A DNA stretch of 53,579 bases. It comes from Prochlorococcus sp. AG-402-N10. Its GTDB lineage: Bacteria; Cyanobacteriota; Cyanobacteriia; PCC-6307; Cyanobiaceae. Where the stretch lies: assembly GCA_003216465.1 (NCBI GenBank), contig QCIU01000009.1:1-53579 (forward strand). The letters run 5' to 3'. The notes below the pieces were generated by a model. The model was not told the origin of the DNA. It saw only the letters and a program-made list of their open reading frames with translations, and searched no databases. Shown here piece after piece: positions 43,615 to 52,134 of this stretch; the first letter of the stretch is position 1, and the number at the start of each line of letters is the position of its first letter. The position numbers were made by a program, and so were the translations under genes.

Positions 43615-45318
43615 TTAGGAAGAACAGCTATAGTGTGATATCCCTCCGTAATTAAAGTATTCTCTTGGTTTAAGACGATTGTATTTTTGTGATATATCCA
43701 AGGATTGCTCTTCATATGGATTACTTAAGATGGATTGTAATTCTTGAATTAACTTGTAATTCCCCCTCTCAGCGTCTTCATATGCAGGAACTATCATCCA
43801 TTCACGCCAAGTATATTTTGGATTTACGTGCTTCATTGATTGAGATATTTTTGAAGGGTCATCACATGTTTTAAGACAACTGTTCCATTTTTTGAGCCAA
43901 ATGTTCCATTTTTCATCAAGTTCTTTAGTTAGAGGTAAATAGAAACTCTCTTTTAAAAAAGATATATTTTCAGGAATATGAGAAAGCTTCCTGAAGAAAA
44001 TAGTGAAGTCAGCCTTAGAGATTGCCATAAGATTGAAAAGCTCGTTGGTAAGAGTTTCGTTGTATTTTTCTAAGCCAAGCTTTTTTGCCCACATTAATTG
44101 AATGTCTTTTCTCATTAATTTAGAAAAATCATTTTTGATTTGCTCTAATTTTTCTATGTCTTCTTTCTTCTCTAAAAGTAGCGGTTGGAGAGATGAACAG
44201 AACATCTTAAAATTAATTTCAGCCGCAAAAGGTTGATTGAAAAATGAAAAATGTTCTCCACCTCCAGTCCAGGGTTGGAATCTCGGGTCAAATAATTCAC
44301 AAAAACCAAAAGGACCGTAGTCCAATGTAAATCCGCCAGCAGCACAATTATCACTGTTAAAATTGCCTTGACAATAACCGACGCGCATCCAGTTAGCTAC
44401 AAGTGATATAAGTCTTTCTCGATATAAACATGACAAGTTAATTATATTATCAGTAAATGAATTACTAGGGTCTATATCTTCATGATAGTTCCTATTTATA
44501 AGGTGCTGAACAATCATTTTAAGCTCATCAAAAGCGTCATTATGTGAGTTACTTCGAACTCTCCTCTCGAAGAGTTCGAGCTGACCTACACGCAAAAATG
44601 ATGGCGCAACACGCGTGGTAATTGCAGCATGATTATCAACCATGATATCAGGCTCAAAATGTTTAGACCCTCTTGTGTACCATGGCCTTCTAACTATTTC
44701 TGTTCCTGATACAAATAGTGTTAAAGATCTTGATGTCGGAATTCCTAGGGCATGCATAAACTCCTGTGCAAGAAATTCACGAACACTTGATCTTAGGACA
44801 GCACGGCCATCTGCACCACGACAATATGGTGTAGGACCTCCACCCTTAAGTTGCATCTCCATTCTTTTCCCATTAAATAAACCTTCAAATATAGAAATTG
44901 CCCTACCATCTCCGTAACCATTGCCAGTGCCAAAAGGACATTGTTGTATATATTCTGTGCCATAAATAGATAATGCATATCCAGTTGCCCAACCAAATGA
45001 ACTCATTGGATACTCTGCAACATCAGTATCACCTGAAAAAAAACGACAAAACTTTTTATCTTTTGTAAGTACGGAACTTAATCCCAACTCTTCAAATAAT
45101 ATTTTGCTATGAGCGATATATTTAGGTTCTGGAATCGGTGTTGGAGTGACGGGTACATAATGACCTGAAAAAACTGGCCTAGGCCTATGATCATTACCAT
45201 CTTTTGTTGATTGAGGATCAGCTTTGAGAAAATTGATTAAAGAAAAATCGGCTAACTGTGAAAACTCAGTAAAATTTTTAGTCGCTTTATCTTTTAGGGA
45301 TTCAGATTTTCGTGACAT
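43615..45318 (-). CDS. selO: SelO-type protein AMPylase (YdiU/UPF0061)
   Basis: 567 residues of the pseudokinase-fold family that transfers AMP to Ser, Thr or Tyr. Landmarks are HYVPVTPTPIPEPKYIAHS, GWATGYALSIYGTEY, QLKGGGPTPYCRGADGRAVLRSSVREFLAQEFMHALGIPT (in parts), NFNSDNCAAGGFTLDYGPFGF with the metal-binding Asn and Asp, and a C-terminal SCSS. In SelO a Cys or Sec near the C-terminus is redox-active, and the SCSS end fits this. SelO is linked to oxidative-stress responses. Confidence 0.95.
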   Translation of the reverse strand: MSRKSESLKDKATKNFTEFSQLADFSLINFLKADPQSTKDGNDHRPRPVFSGHYVPVTPTPIPEPKYIAHSKILFEELGLSSVLTKDKKFCRFFSGDTDVAEYPMSSFGWATGYALSIYGTEYIQQCPFGTGNGYGDGRAISIFEGLFNGKRMEMQLKGGGPTPYCRGADGRAVLRSSVREFLAQEFMHALGIPTSRSLTLFVSGTEIVRRPWYTRGSKHFEPDIMVDNHAAITTRVAPSFLRVGQLELFERRVRSNSHNDAFDELKMIVQHLINRNYHEDIDPSNSFTDNIINLSCLYRERLISLVANWMRVGYCQGNFNSDNCAAGGFTLDYGPFGFCELFDPRFQPWTGGGEHFSFFNQPFAAEINFKMFCSSLQPLLLEKKEDIEKLEQIKNDFSKLMRKDIQLMWAKKLGLEKYNETLTNELFNLMAISKADFTIFFRKLSHIPENISFLKESFYLPLTKELDEKWNIWLKKWNSCLKTCDDPSKISQSMKHVNPKYTWREWMIVPAYEDAERGNYKLIQELQSILSNPYEEQSLDISQKYNRLKPREYFNYGGISHYSCSS

Positions 45319-45477
45319 TAATTTCCACCTTTATCTTTGATTAGGATTTAATTGCCTGAAAATAAACAATAACTTTATTTTATATTGAATTTAATCGATA
45401 TGACTTTAAAAAAATATCTATTTGATTTTTTTATAAAGTTCGTTTTTATAGATATATAAAGTTTCTCCCACTAATCT

Positions 45478-45591
45478 ATGATTATGCCTCAATCTACTCT
45501 TGAAAGTTTATTGTTCTTTTTGGTACTATCCCTAGTGGCTTCTTATCTTGTTGAAATTAAATATGGCTCCAATTTAAAAGTACAAAAATAG
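45478..45591 (+). CDS. 37-residue membrane peptide
   Basis: ATG at 45478, stop at 45589-45591; a second ATG two codons in is also possible. A short polar start (MPQSTLES), one hydrophobic helix (LLFFLVLSLVASYLV) and a basic tail (YGSNLKVQK). Function unknown; divergent from selO. Confidence 0.45.
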   Translation: MIMPQSTLESLLFFLVLSLVASYLVEIKYGSNLKVQK

Positions 45592-45778
45592 TGGATCTTT
45601 TTTTGCAATAAGGTTTTAATCTTAGATCTTTTGAGTTTTAAATTTTTTATTTGGATATTTCTTTTTAAAGTTATTTAAATGAATAAATTTTAGCCAATTA
45701 AATTGTTCTTGTTTATTAACTTTTAATCTTTTCTTAAAAAATATTACTCATAATTTATTTGTTAATAGTTAAAACTAA

Positions 45779-46168
45779 ATGACCGATAAAGATCAAATTA
45801 TTTCATTACTTTATGAACTCGCTACTCCTCAAAAGATGGGGTCTTTTTTTATAAATAATACAACTTCAGACTTCTTATTTATTAGACCTAGTGGTAATCC
45901 TATAAGTGCAAAAGGATTTGAAGATATGATGAATTCTGGGGATGTAGTTCAAGAAAAAGCTGAAATTACAAAAATTCATAGATTTGAATTTCTTTCTAAA
46001 GATGTAGCTATGTGTGTTTTTACTCTTGGAGCTAAATTTACTTACAAAGGTGCTTTAAATGATGACTTACCAACAGTAACTTCTATATTTAAGAGAGTTG
46101 GTGACAATTGGAAAATGCATTGGATACAAAGATCATCTGGGGACTCAGATTTATCCTTATGGGATTAA
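45779..46168 (+). CDS. DUF3804-like (NTF2-fold) protein
   Basis: 129 residues. The length, the ILLYELATPQ-like opening (QIISLLYELATPQKMG), FLFIRPSGNPISAKGFEDMM and the C-terminal RVGDNWKMHWIQRS fit an NTF2/SnoaL-like single-domain protein, and I associate it with DUF3804 of marine picocyanobacteria. Function unknown. A cytochrome gene follows after 21 bases, so the two may be cotranscribed. Confidence 0.65.
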   Translation: MTDKDQIISLLYELATPQKMGSFFINNTTSDFLFIRPSGNPISAKGFEDMMNSGDVVQEKAEITKIHRFEFLSKDVAMCVFTLGAKFTYKGALNDDLPTVTSIFKRVGDNWKMHWIQRSSGDSDLSLWD

Positions 46169-46189
46169 CAAAATAGTCTTTACTTTTCT

Positions 46190-46549
46190 ATGAAATTTTT
46201 ATTTAAAATACCCTTAATACTTGCTCTTATAATCTTAATAGGTCTTTTTCAAAATTTCTTCAGTAGTAGATATTTATTAGCTTCTAATTTAAGAGATGGT
46301 GAAACTATTTTTAAGAATGTTTGTGCTGGCTGCCATGTGAGAGGTGGATTAGTTGTTATTAAAGGTTCTAAATCATTGAAATTTTCAGATTTGGAGAGAA
46401 GAGGAATAGCAGATTTAGATTCAATAGAAAAGATTGCGAATGAAGGGATTGGCTATATGAAAGGGTATAAATATAAATTAAAAGGAGAGGAGGATAAAAT
46501 TCTTGCAAAATGGATAATCAAGCAATCTAAAGAAGGTTGGAATAAATAA
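46190..46549 (+). CDS. Cytochrome c6-like monoheme c-type cytochrome
   Basis: 119 residues. A signal sequence (FKIPLILALIILIGLF) leads to a class I cytochrome c domain: heme-binding CAGCH in IFKNVCAGCHVRGG, and a probable axial Met in EGIGYMKGYK. The mature domain of about 90 residues is the size of cytochrome c6, but the Met region and the C-terminus (KWIIKQSKEGWNK) differ from the main PetJ. It may act as an alternative lumenal or periplasmic electron carrier. Confidence 0.9.
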   Translation: MKFLFKIPLILALIILIGLFQNFFSSRYLLASNLRDGETIFKNVCAGCHVRGGLVVIKGSKSLKFSDLERRGIADLDSIEKIANEGIGYMKGYKYKLKGEEDKILAKWIIKQSKEGWNK

Positions 46550-46570
46550 AAATTAAGTAAAGCTTATTTG

Positions 46571-46750
46571 CTAACGAAATCCGAATTTATGATTTTTTTC
46601 TTTGGTTTCCCATAATTGAATTATCTCTTTTAATAATGCTTCAACATCCGCATTCGAGGCCCCAGAGTTATCTTGGAAATTCTTACAAATTTCTCTTACA
46701 TCTTTGTAAGCTTGTTCAATTAAAAGTGTTTTTTGGTCAGGATTAGCCAT
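46571..46750 (-). CDS. MANPD-type small protein, paralogue of 53411-53566
   Basis: 59 residues from the ATG at 46750 (MANPDQKTLLIEQAYKDVREI). Helical and soluble, ending IIQLWETKEKNHKFGFR. It is clearly related to the protein at 53411 (MANPDKKTLLIEQSYNEI) along its whole length. Function unknown. The start lies seven bases after the stop of the upstream membrane protein gene. Confidence 0.65.
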   Translation of the reverse strand: MANPDQKTLLIEQAYKDVREICKNFQDNSGASNADVEALLKEIIQLWETKEKNHKFGFR

Positions 46751-46757
46751 TTGAAAT

Positions 46758-46955
46758 CTAATAAACTCCATTGCAGTTAAAACCGCTACAATCTAGAATT
46801 CTCATTATTTTAAGAATAAAATTATGAAATTTATAATCAAAAAAGAAAGCCCAAGTTGTGAAGATGGCAAATCCTGAGAAAGCGAATGCTACATATTGTA
46901 GCCAATGTGTTCCCATCGGATCGATTCCGTTTTCATCAAATTTAGAATCACTCAA
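46758..46955 (-). CDS. Small membrane protein, 65 residues
   Basis: A polar N-terminus (MSDSKFDENGIDPMGTHW), one transmembrane helix (YVAFAFSGFAIFTTWAFFF) and a C-terminal part with two Cys (RILDCSGFNCNGVY). Function unknown. Directly upstream of the MANPD-type gene and probably in one transcript. Confidence 0.55.
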   Translation of the reverse strand: MSDSKFDENGIDPMGTHWLQYVAFAFSGFAIFTTWAFFFDYKFHNFILKIMRILDCSGFNCNGVY

Positions 46956-47065
46956 AATTTTATAGTATTTGTAATTGTAAGTATATTAAAAAAATTTTTT
47001 CGCTAGTGTTAATTTAAAAATGATTTTTGATGATTCCCCGAACTAAATATTCTTAAAACCATGAA

Positions 47066-47260
47066 TTAATTGTTTTTATTCCAGGAATCTTGATAAAGCC
47101 AACTGAGAAAATTAAGAGTGATTACATTTCCAAAAGCATAAGTAAAACCAAATAATGGATTATATATTTTGGCTAATATGTTGGACATTATGATTATTAT
47201 TAAACTTGTTGTGACTAAATCTTTAATAGGTAAATTTCCGGTATTTATAGAATTAATCAT
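47066..47260 (-). CDS. Small membrane protein, 64 residues
   Basis: Two hydrophobic segments (DLVTTSLIIIIMSNILA and GFTYAFGNVITLNFLSWL) and a polar tail (YQDSWNKNN). No family is recognised. Confidence 0.45.
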   Translation of the reverse strand: MINSINTGNLPIKDLVTTSLIIIIMSNILAKIYNPLFGFTYAFGNVITLNFLSWLYQDSWNKNN

Positions 47261-47427
47261 TAAAATCTTAAAATAAATTTAAATCTAATATAAACAATTT
47301 TTGCAAGATGTTTAACTTTTGATTTAATAGTACCTATTACGTTTTTGTGAATGAAATCATTTTTTCTAGGGAAAATATTGGAATTAAAAAATGATTTAGC
47401 CGTATAATTAAATAAAGAGGATCATTA

Positions 47428-47814
47428 ATGATGCGTATTCTTCACACTATGTTGAGAGTAGGAGATTTGGATAAATCCATTAATTTTTATGTGAATAGAT
47501 TAGGAATGAATCTTATAAGAAGAAAAGATTATCCTCATGGCAAATTTACATTAGCTTTTGTTGGATATGGTTCAGAAAAAAATAATGCAGTAATCGAGTT
47601 AACTCATAACTGGGGTAAGTTATCTTACGAAAAGGGAACCGGATATGGGCATATTGCTCTTGGTGTAAAAGATATTTATGAAATTTGTAAAGATCTTGAA
47701 GATAATGGTTGCAATGTTACAACTAAACCTAAAACAATGAAAAATAGCAAAACATTACTAGCTTTTGTAGAAGATCCTGATGGTTATAAAATAGAACTTA
47801 TAGAGAGAGATTAA
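47428..47814 (+). CDS. gloA: Glyoxalase I (lactoylglutathione lyase)
   Basis: 128 residues; a second ATG follows directly and may be the true start. It has the paired beta-alpha-beta modules of glyoxalase [52 protein letters not shown] and [14 protein letters not shown]. The metal ligands are the His of HTMLRV, the Glu of VIELTHNW, the His of GYGHIAL and the Glu of KIELIE. It isomerises the hemithioacetal of methylglyoxal and glutathione. Confidence 0.95.
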   Translation: MMRILHTMLRVGDLDKSINFYVNRLGMNLIRRKDYPHGKFTLAFVGYGSEKNNAVIELTHNWGKLSYEKGTGYGHIALGVKDIYEICKDLEDNGCNVTTKPKTMKNSKTLLAFVEDPDGYKIELIERD

Positions 47815-47914
47815 TTATGAATTTCATCTCGATTACCATTACATTTGATAAGAAGTTAACTAATAAAAATCATTAAACTTTTTACAAGAATTTTCATTTT
47901 AATAAATTAGCTTG

Positions 47915-48226
47915 CTAATTAGCGGTTGCAGCAATTTCTTTATGAACAGAAAGGAATTCTTTATCAGTTAAAACTGGTGTAACTTCAACATCTAATCCAA
48001 AATTTTCAACCCATACACTGGCCCATTTCCAAACGTTTTGATGATTGGAAGACTCTACAATTGCCCAGCCATTAGCACCTTCAGGGTTTACTACACGATT
48101 TATAACTTTAAAACCTTCGAATTCATCTCCTTGACATCCTCCTTCGATGAAACCTGCAAAAGCCTCGGTTCCTTTCATATGAGTTTCCTGATCTGGGAAT
48201 TGCCAATGAACTATGAATGTTTGCAT
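47915..48226 (-). CDS. DUF3303-like protein
   Basis: 103 residues, soluble. The opening MQTFIVHWQFPDQETH, the central ANGWAIVESSNHQNVWKWASVW and VTPVLTDKEF fit the small dimeric alpha+beta family DUF3303. Function unknown. Confidence 0.7.
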   Translation of the reverse strand: MQTFIVHWQFPDQETHMKGTEAFAGFIEGGCQGDEFEGFKVINRVVNPEGANGWAIVESSNHQNVWKWASVWVENFGLDVEVTPVLTDKEFLSVHKEIAATAN

Positions 48227-48319
48227 ATCTAAAGTTATTTCTAATATTATTAATGAATTTAAAAAAAATTAAATAAAAAATCTTTAAATACTAATTAAAA
48301 AAATAAAAAACAAAGTGTA

Positions 48320-48577
48320 TTATTTTATGCAATTCTTATAACCTTCTATTTTTGCTAATTCTGTAATAGTTAAACCAGTTTCTTTTAAAAGTGTTTCTTC
48401 TATATTATCCATATTAAACTTATTTAAAGCACCTTTTTCAGAGAGTTTAATGCATGCGTTTTTATATTTAGCTTCTTTAATAACTGGAGAAAAATACAAA
48501 CCAAGCAAGAATAAAAGGCTGCCAAAAGTTACTATTCTTCTATGGTTTTTCCACCATTCGTAAAATTTATTATTCAT
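48320..48577 (-). CDS. Hypothetical protein with membrane anchor, 85 residues
   Basis: A short basic, Trp-containing start (MNNKFYEWWKNHRRI), one transmembrane helix (VTFGSLLFLLGLYFSPVI) and a 55-residue domain with two Cys (KNACIKLSEKGAL and GYKNCIK). The orientation would place the domain outside the cytoplasm, where the Cys could pair. No family is recognised. Confidence 0.55.
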   Translation of the reverse strand: MNNKFYEWWKNHRRIVTFGSLLFLLGLYFSPVIKEAKYKNACIKLSEKGALNKFNMDNIEETLLKETGLTITELAKIEGYKNCIK

Positions 48578-48883
48578 TGAAAAAAAAGTATTATCACTTT
48601 AATATAGCTAGATTTAAAATTATTATTGGTAATCTAAAATTAAAATAAAATGCTATTTGATATTAATTTTAAATTAAACCTTCCCGATAATTTTTCATAG
48701 ACTTTTAGAAAATAATTAAAGATATATATTATTTAGTTAATTTTTATGAGTATTATTTAGATAACTAATTTAATTAGAGAGAAATAATTCTTGCGTATCA
48801 TAAAATTTTAGAAGTAATAATAAAAAATTATATGAGTTTTGTTCTTACTATAAAACTTACTAGTTCAATAAAAAATTTGCTGC
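48578..48883. other. Gene-free AT-rich stretch
   Basis: About 300 bases with no gene, tRNA or clear repeat. It precedes the decayed ligase gene and may contain its former promoter. Confidence 0.5.
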
Positions 48884-49640
48884 ATGAAAACATATTTAGA
48901 GGAGAGTATTTAGTGGTATGTGGAGAATCATCGCGCTGCAAGCGATTTGATTTCTAATAAACAGTTTTACCGGTTAGAGAAGAATTTATTAAGGATAGAG
49001 GCTAATTGGGTTTACTTTTCAAATAAAAAGTACTTCCTTTGCCATCATTGCCTAAAAATGAAATCGGAAAATTTTTAAAAAGATTAATTATAGATACACG
49101 TTTATTAATAGACTCTAATATTGATAGCTGTGCTATTGCGATTAAATATATAGATGGCAAATTTAATAAAGCGATAACAAGAAAGGGTAAAGATGTTTCT
49201 AGGAAACTCAAAGCGATTAAAAATGTCCCAAAAGAAATCAAAATTAGATTACGTATTGTGGTTCGTGGAGAATTATTTGCCACAGAAGAAAAACCGAATT
49301 CCTCCTAAAGAATTTCTACTGGATACATTAGAAGCGGAGTCTATTAACCAATTCCAAAGATTTGCTTCTGTGCGTTCCAAATCATTAACACCAAAACAAA
49401 CGAATACGAAAGTCTCATTTACCTTAGGGAATTGGGCTTTACCATACCTGAAATTATTGAAGCAAATAGGATTAGTCAAGTAGAAACATTTAGATGAAAT
49501 TGATTAAGAGAAAAGTTTTTTGCTAACTATCCTATAGATGGAATTGAAGTAAAGATAAATAGTAAAAAAATTACAATTAATTCGAGAACAGTCACAATGG
49601 GTTTATCCTGATTGACAGATGGCTATAAAGTATTAGTAAA
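48884..49640 (+). pseudogene. Decayed NAD+-dependent DNA ligase (LigA-like adenylation domain)
   Basis: Read across three segments the sequence gives one ligase: MKTYLEESI-stop-WYVENHRAASDLISNKQFYRLEKNLL (in parts) from ATG 48884, then after a shift near 49030 PLPSLPKNEIGKFLKRL, AIAIKYIDGKFNKAITRKGKD, RIVVRGELFATEEKPNSS, FANYPIDGIEVKIN, and after a second shift at a poly-A tract near 49565 QMAIKY. These match the adenylation domain of NAD+ DNA ligases. Stops are at 48911, 49306, 49345, 49495, 49501 and 49613. The active-site KxDG is NIDS here, so the catalytic Lys is lost. The gene is dead. Truncated ligases of about 250 residues occur in cyanobacteria and phage. Confidence 0.85.
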
Positions 49641-49706
49641 AGCTTGATGGCTATGATTTTTTTGACCAATAGGTGAAGAGACTACTCAAATAAAAGAAAA
49701 AAAATA

Positions 49707-50417
49707 ATGTTTTTGTTATTCAAGAAAAAATATGTTTTTTTATTTGTATTTTCATTCCTTTTTTTAAGCTCTTGTTCTTACGAAGAAGGTAAAAATTCAT
49801 ACAAGGATTTATCCAAGAAGAATTTCAAAAACGAATCGATTAATTTAGCTGATTTAAGGATAAATCTTTTGAATGCTGACAAAAAATTAACACCTAAATT
49901 AATTCGTAATAATGATGGATCGTCTTTTTATAGTTATATAAAAAAAACTGGAGAAGGTGAAATTTCTTTGGAGGAAATCAAAGAAAGAGTTTTATTAGGA
50001 ACAGATTTCTATAAAGATTATAGAGAAGAGGTATTGAACCTTTTAATAAGGATTAATGAATTAAAAATAAATAATAAATTAGAGTATATAGATAGTGGAG
50101 CGTTAGGTCTTTGGATCCCTAGCAAAGATTCTATTATTATTGATTATCGAGTTATTGATATGGGTTCAAGAACCTTTCTTGAAATCTTAAGTCATGAAGT
50201 TATTCACGTAGCACAAAGTTGTTTTAGAGGTTCTAGAAAAAACTTCCCAAAGAGGATAGGTCTCCCACTTGAATACTCCACGGATTTAAATTTAAATTTA
50301 TCTCATAATTTATATAGTAAAAAATCAAAAGAAATAATTAATTTAGAACGTGAGGCCTTTACATATTCAAAAATTGAAAGAGCAGCAATTAAACTCTTGA
50401 ATAAGTTTTGCGAGTGA
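49707..50417 (+). CDS. HExxH-containing lipoprotein, putative metallopeptidase
   Basis: 236 residues. A lipoprotein signal (FLFVFSFLFLSSC, Cys23) precedes a polar region, and a zinc-protease motif is at H163-E164-x2-H167 in ILSHEVIHVAQSCF. Possible third ligands are the Glu residues in NLEREAF, about 50 residues on. The region before the motif, LGLWIPSKDSIIIDYRV, looks like the edge strand of a gluzincin fold. Substrate and family are unknown. It would act on the periplasmic or outer face of a membrane. It follows the decayed ligase gene on the same strand. Confidence 0.7.
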   Translation: MFLLFKKKYVFLFVFSFLFLSSCSYEEGKNSYKDLSKKNFKNESINLADLRINLLNADKKLTPKLIRNNDGSSFYSYIKKTGEGEISLEEIKERVLLGTDFYKDYREEVLNLLIRINELKINNKLEYIDSGALGLWIPSKDSIIIDYRVIDMGSRTFLEILSHEVIHVAQSCFRGSRKNFPKRIGLPLEYSTDLNLNLSHNLYSKKSKEIINLEREAFTYSKIERAAIKLLNKFCE

Positions 50418-50603
50418 ACCTTTCTTAGAAAGTGAGGTTTAAATAAGTTCTAAAGCAATTCGAATATTAAATTAAATTCCTTATTAAAAAACTCTAGTCC
50501 CTCCCCCCTTCTTAATTTTGTTGAGTTTGTCATAACAAATAAAGAAATATTTATCCGCAATTTGTCCATATATTTAAAATAAATAAAAGGTAACTTTGAA
50601 AAA

Positions 50604-51326
50604 ATGGCTATAAGAATTAATAAATATTTAAGTGAAGTCGGTTACTGTTCTAGAAGAGTGGCAGATAGACTAATACAAGAAGGGAAAGTAACTGTTAATG
50701 GTAAAATTACAAAGATTGGTACGAAGCTAGATGAAGGTGATCTAGTAGAAGTTGAAGGCCAAAAAATAGAAAAATTAAAGAAACAAAGAAACATATATTT
50801 AGCCTTTAATAAACCTGTTGGAATTGTTTGCACAACGGATAGAAGAGTAGAACCCGACAATATCATAGATTTCATCAAATATCCTATAAGGATTTTTCCT
50901 ATTGGAAGATTGGATAAGGACAGTGAGGGATTGATTTTTTTAACAAACGATGGAGATATCGTAAATAAAATACTAAGAGCAAGAAATAATCATGAAAAAG
51001 AGTATATTGTAAGCGTTAATCGTCCAATTAATAAAGATTTTATTCAAAGCATGAGTAATGGAGTTAAAATATTAGACTCCATAACTAAGAATTGTTTCGT
51101 AAAACAATTGGGGCCAAAAAAATTTAAAATCGTACTAACTCAAGGGCTTAACCGTCAAATTAGAAGAATGTGCGAGTCCTTAGGCTACAGAGTACAATCA
51201 TTAAAACGTGTAAGAATTATGAATATTAAGTTAGATTTGGCAATAGGAAAATATCGCGAGTTAACTAAGGAGGAACTCATGAAATTAATTGTATTACTCG
51301 AAAACTCATCGAAAACATATGATTAA
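50604..51326 (+). CDS. rluF: RluF-type 23S rRNA pseudouridine synthase
   Basis: 240 residues. An S4 domain opens the protein (RINKYLSEVGYCSRRVADRLI), followed by the RsuA/RluB/E/F catalytic domain: AFNKPVGIVCTTD, catalytic Asp in GRLDKDSEGLIFLTND, KEYIVSV and LTQGLNRQIRRMCESLGY. The segment ILDSITKNCFV resembles RluF rather than RsuA. It isomerises a uridine in 23S rRNA. A Gly-less A-rich leader with AAAGGTAA precedes the start. Confidence 0.92.
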   Translation: MAIRINKYLSEVGYCSRRVADRLIQEGKVTVNGKITKIGTKLDEGDLVEVEGQKIEKLKKQRNIYLAFNKPVGIVCTTDRRVEPDNIIDFIKYPIRIFPIGRLDKDSEGLIFLTNDGDIVNKILRARNNHEKEYIVSVNRPINKDFIQSMSNGVKILDSITKNCFVKQLGPKKFKIVLTQGLNRQIRRMCESLGYRVQSLKRVRIMNIKLDLAIGKYRELTKEELMKLIVLLENSSKTYD

Positions 51327-51512
51327 TCAAAAATACCCTTTCTTTTAGCTAATAAGATTTGGATTATTAAAGCATGATTAGTCTTATATTTTTTATTTAG
51401 ATTTATTACTAAAACTTTGTCATATCAATAGATTCAGTATATTTGCTTATTGATAATAATAAATTTAGAGAGTTATATTTATTATCTAAATTTGTATTTA
51501 ATTTATTTTTAG

Positions 51513-51596
51513 ATGATTAGATTTTTTAAGCTGCTTAAAACAAAAATCGATATTTACATAACAGAGACTCAATTAAAATTTATCTTAGAGAATTAA
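51513..51596 (+). CDS. Possible 27-residue peptide
   Basis: ATG at 51513, stop at 51594-51596: MIRFFKLLKTKIDIYI and ETQLKFILEN. It ends two bases before the next gene, an arrangement typical of coupled small genes, but the length is too short for a firm call. Confidence 0.25.
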   Translation: MIRFFKLLKTKIDIYITETQLKFILEN

Positions 51597-51598
51597 GA

Positions 51599-51787
51599 AT
51601 GGGATTTCCACATTGTCCGATTTGTGTTGCTTTGGCATTTTTTACTTTTTGTGTCGTGGTAACTCGTAGTTACATGATATTTCTTCTTTTTAAAAAGTCT
51701 TTTAAGAGAAGACATGAGAAATATTACTCATATCTAAAAATTAAATACTTGCAAAGTTCGGAATACAAATCACGTATAAGAGTTTAA
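51599..51787 (+). CDS. Small membrane protein, 62 residues
   Basis: It opens MGFPHCPICVALAFFTFCVVV, a CPIC motif directly before a transmembrane helix, and ends in a basic tail (KKSFKRRHEKYYSYLKIK). The CxxC could bind metal or be redox-active. No family is recognised. It is followed after two bases by another small membrane gene. Confidence 0.5.
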   Translation: MGFPHCPICVALAFFTFCVVVTRSYMIFLLFKKSFKRRHEKYYSYLKIKYLQSSEYKSRIRV

Positions 51788-51789
51788 AT

Positions 51790-51906
51790 ATGGAAATTGT
51801 TGAGCTAACTGTTACCTTCTCTTTTTTATTTGGAACAATATTATTTTTATTATTTTCTGCAGAAGAACCAAATACAAAGAATCTATATTTGAAAAAGGCT
51901 AGATAA
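51790..51906 (+). CDS. 38-residue membrane peptide
   Basis: ATG at 51790, stop at 51904-51906. MEIVELTVTFSFLFGTILF with a single hydrophobic helix and an acidic-to-basic tail (SAEEPNTKNLYLKKAR). It starts two bases after the CPIC-containing gene. Function unknown. Confidence 0.45.
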   Translation: MEIVELTVTFSFLFGTILFLLFSAEEPNTKNLYLKKAR

Positions 51907-52004
51907 TTTAATCAGCTCTTATAAAGAGTTCATTTTAAAAAATCTTTCACTTCTTGTCTTTCATATTATTAGGTCTTAAGTTTAATCTTTTTACAAAAGT
52001 GAGA

Positions 52005-52096
52005 AACCCATCCAGAAATTCCAATCACCAGATGGGTTATTAGATTGATTCTTACTATATAAAACCAATCTATGTCTCTTTGAGGTTTGGCCTCAA
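52005..52096. repeat. Two inverted repeats between small-gene run and pilin gene
   Basis: AACCCATC (52005-52012) pairs with GATGGGTT (52031-52038) around an 18-base loop. TTGAGG (52080-52085) pairs with CCTCAA (52091-52096) around five bases. Neither is followed by a clean T-run, so they may be weak terminators of the convergent genes or parts of a small RNA. Confidence 0.45.
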
Positions 52097-52134
52097 TTGA
52101 TTTATAGCAAATTAATTAGAAAAAAACTATTTAT

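Noticed and set aside
49039-49483. Two overlapping open frames that could be called as separate hypothetical proteins
   Set aside because: One (49039-49308) is a piece of the decayed DNA ligase; the other (49193-49483) is an out-of-frame shadow within it. Neither is a gene of its own.
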